Below are positions 5,016 to 6,553 of a DNA stretch of 6,553 bases, one piece after another. Position 1 is the first letter of the stretch; every line of letters begins with the position of its first letter. Location of the stretch: NCBI GenBank assembly GCA_002449555.1, contig DJXA01000217.1:1-6553 (forward strand), in the 5' to 3' direction. The position numbers and the translations under genes were made by a program. Below the pieces are notes generated by a model, which was not told where the DNA came from, made no database searches, and saw only the letters and a program-made list of their open reading frames with translations. This DNA is from Atopobiaceae bacterium UBA7016 (GTDB taxonomy: Bacteria > Actinomycetota > Coriobacteriia > Coriobacteriales > Atopobiaceae).

Positions 5016-6364
5016 CTCGCGCACAGGGACATAAGAGCTATCTCTGCATTGACCTCAAGAGCTTCTACGCCTCCGTTGAGTGCGTGGACCGGGGGCTTGA
5101 TCCGCTGACCACCGATCTTGTGGTGGCGGACGAGTCGCGCACCGACAAGACCATCTGCTTGGCAGTGTCACCCTCGCTCAAGGCCAAGGGCGTGCGCAAC
5201 CGGTGTCGACTCTTCGAGGTTCCGCTGCAGCTGCGGGCGCACACACTCATCGCGCAGCCGCGCATGGCGCGCTACGTGCAGAAGTCGGCCGAGATCTACG
5301 GCGTCTACCTGCGCTGGATTTCTCCTGACGACATCCACGTTTACTCTATCGACGAGGCCTTCATGGAAGTCACGCCGTACCTCGACCTGTACGGATGCAC
5401 CCCACGCGAGCTGGGAGAACGCATCCGCGCAGACGTCACGGCCACCACGGGCATCCCCGCCACCTGCGGCCTGGGCACCAACCTCTACCTCGCGAAGATC
5501 GCCCTCGACATCACGGCAAAGCACTCGCCCAACTTCTTTGGCGAACTGGACGAGGAGTCATACCGCGAGACCCTCTGGAACCATCAACCCATCACCGACT
5601 TCTGGCGTGTTGGAGCAGGCACGGCACGCCGCCTCGCTGAGCTGGGCATCCATACCATGGGGCAGCTCGCGCTCTCCCCCACCGAGCCGCTCTATCGCTC
5701 GTTTGGGATCGACGCCGAGATACTCATCGACCACGCCTGGGGCATCGAGCCCGTGCGCATCTCGGACATCAAGGGGTACCGTTCGCAGTCCCACTCGCTC
5801 TCCAACGGGCAGGTACTGGGGTGCGACTACCCCTTTGACGACGCGCTCGTGGTGGCCAAGGAGATGGCCGACGCGCTCACGCTTGAGCTGGTTGACCAGG
5901 GCCTTGTCGCGCGGTCCATCACACTCGGCGTGGGCTACAAGGCCACCGCCGAGGAGCGTGCCGAGGCCAAGGCAAACATGCCGGAGCAGGGCGAGCACGG
6001 GGCGTACTGGCGCTACGCCATGGCGCATGCGCACGGCACGGCAACCTTCGTCACGGCCACGCAGTCGCGCGCCATCATCCAGCGAGAACTTGTCAGCCTG
6101 TTTGGCCAGGTGGTGAGCAGAAACCGCATGGTGCATCGGCTTTCCGTCTCGCTCAACGACGTGGTGGCGCAGGACGCGAGCGGCCTACAGCTGGACCTCT
6201 TCGCAGACCCCGCGGCGCAAGAGCGCGAGCAGCGCCGCCAGCGTGCCGTCAACGCCGTGCGTGAGAAGTTTGGCAAGAACTCGCTGCTACGGGCCATGGA
6301 TCTGTTGCCACAGGCCACCGCACGAGAACGAAACGAGCAGATTGGGGGCCATCGCAGTGGCTGA
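5009..6364 (+). CDS. Y-family translesion DNA polymerase, UvrX/UmuC-like
   Basis: This 451-residue protein is an error-prone DNA polymerase that would copy across damaged bases. The palm/finger start YLCIDLKSFYASVE supplies Asp15 and, five residues later, Tyr20 at the steric-gate position, tyrosine as in UmuC. SIDEAFMEV gives the catalytic Asp115 and Glu116. The stretch SPSLKAKGVRNRCRLFEVP and the overall pattern resemble Gram-positive UvrX-type polymerases more than DinB. FWRVGAGTARRLAELGIHTMGQL (about 199-220, helix-hairpin-helix thumb) precedes the little-finger domain. QLDLF (394-398) is a canonical sliding-clamp binding motif. A conserved-looking tail, REKFGKNSLLRAMDLL, follows. I chose ATG 5009 because the family N-terminus begins just after it; the frame stays open to an ATG at 4826, but that would start inside the large inverted repeat. 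No Shine-Dalgarno is present and the gene is probably leaderless. It overlaps the next gene by 8 bases. Confidence 0.95.
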   Translation: MNTRAQGHKSYLCIDLKSFYASVECVDRGLDPLTTDLVVADESRTDKTICLAVSPSLKAKGVRNRCRLFEVPLQLRAHTLIAQPRMARYVQKSAEIYGVYLRWISPDDIHVYSIDEAFMEVTPYLDLYGCTPRELGERIRADVTATTGIPATCGLGTNLYLAKIALDITAKHSPNFFGELDEESYRETLWNHQPITDFWRVGAGTARRLAELGIHTMGQLALSPTEPLYRSFGIDAEILIDHAWGIEPVRISDIKGYRSQSHSLSNGQVLGCDYPFDDALVVAKEMADALTLELVDQGLVARSITLGVGYKATAEERAEAKANMPEQGEHGAYWRYAMAHAHGTATFVTATQSRAIIQRELVSLFGQVVSRNRMVHRLSVSLNDVVAQDASGLQLDLFADPAAQEREQRRQRAVNAVREKFGKNSLLRAMDLLPQATARERNEQIGGHRSG

Positions 6365-6539
6365 GCAAGAGCGAACCGACGCCGTCGACCTGCACTACGG
6401 GCATCCCCGCATGTCGCTCGCCGACCGCGCAAAGATCTTCATCCCGTTTGACCCGCTCAAGGGCTTCCGCGAGGCCCTGGTCGAGCAGGAACGTAAGGTG
6501 CTCGAAGCGCAGGAGAACCACCCCGATTGCGAATGCTGA
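6357..6539 (+). CDS. Small YolD-like protein coupled to the translesion polymerase
   Basis: This gene encodes 60 residues from GTG 6357, whose start codon lies inside the last codons of the polymerase (8-base overlap), so translation is likely coupled. GGGGG (6344-6348) eight bases upstream supports the GTG; an in-frame TTG at 6342 would add five residues. The centre, DRAKIFIPFDPLKGFREAL (residues 23-41), resembles the short R-x-x-I-x-x-x-P-F-x-x-L core of YolD-type proteins, which sit next to UvrX-like polymerases in Firmicutes and have been proposed to act like UmuD. The remainder is a charged helix (EQERKVLEAQE), and the protein ends in DCEC, two cysteines at 58 and 60. No membrane segment or signal peptide is seen. 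The YolD link rests on short similarity plus gene context, so the function is inferred; the gene itself is well supported by position. Only 14 bases of unassigned sequence follow it. Confidence 0.75.
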   Translation: MAEQERTDAVDLHYGHPRMSLADRAKIFIPFDPLKGFREALVEQERKVLEAQENHPDCEC

Positions 6540-6553
6540 GACGCTGGGGGTAG

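Noticed and set aside
4112..5032. 306-codon minus-strand frame across the DJ-1 gene and the following gap
   Set aside because: It is antisense to a clear DJ-1-family gene, runs through the large inverted repeat and has no family resemblance.

Overview
The window is GC-rich with strong G/C preference at third codon positions, and its genes look like those of a high-GC Gram-positive bacterium. The FtsX-type permease with a very long extracellular coiled coil, the UvrX/UmuC-like polymerase and the small protein behind it together suggest an actinobacterium of the class Coriobacteriia (Olsenella/Atopobium/Collinsella-like). This placement is inferred from protein character only. No tRNA, rRNA, CRISPR array, transposase or phage gene is visible, so it reads as a chromosomal segment.

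Left half (1-3986) is read leftwards. A HutC-type GntR regulator (3986-3255) ends in a clear intrinsic terminator (3211-3177). Next comes a two-gene ABC transporter operon: a LolD/MacB-type ATPase (3128-2427), then, 4 bases later, a giant FtsX-like permease that starts with GTG at 2422 and runs off the window (807 residues visible). The short gap before the ATPase packs a candidate -10 box, a 9-bp inverted repeat with arms 24 bases apart, the U-tract of the upstream terminator and the ribosome binding site into about 50 bases.

The 230-base divergent intergenic region (3987-4216) carries a candidate promoter in each direction and a 20-bp near-palindrome that overlaps the putative regulator -35 box. 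It is a plausible operator for autoregulation. Rightwards lies a DJ-1/PfpI-family gene (4217-4798) with an intact nucleophile cysteine.

The next 210 bases (4799-5008) hold no gene but are full of dyad symmetry: a perfect 24-bp inverted repeat that can extend to a roughly 29-bp stem, a second strong hairpin and a small GNRA-capped hairpin. After them comes a TACACT box seven bases before the ATG of a Y-family translesion polymerase, with no Shine-Dalgarno sequence, so this gene is probably leaderless. A TGTTC-N4-GAACA dyad sits over the start codon.

The polymerase (5009-6364) has catalytic Asp/Glu residues, a tyrosine at the steric-gate position and a textbook QLDLF clamp-binding motif. It overlaps by 8 bases a 60-residue, YolD-like gene (6357-6539). 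The pair looks like a Gram-positive UvrX/YolD-type damage-tolerance operon. The most interesting points are the tiny partner protein, the leaderless start under a dyad, the long inverted repeat and the coiled-coil permease.
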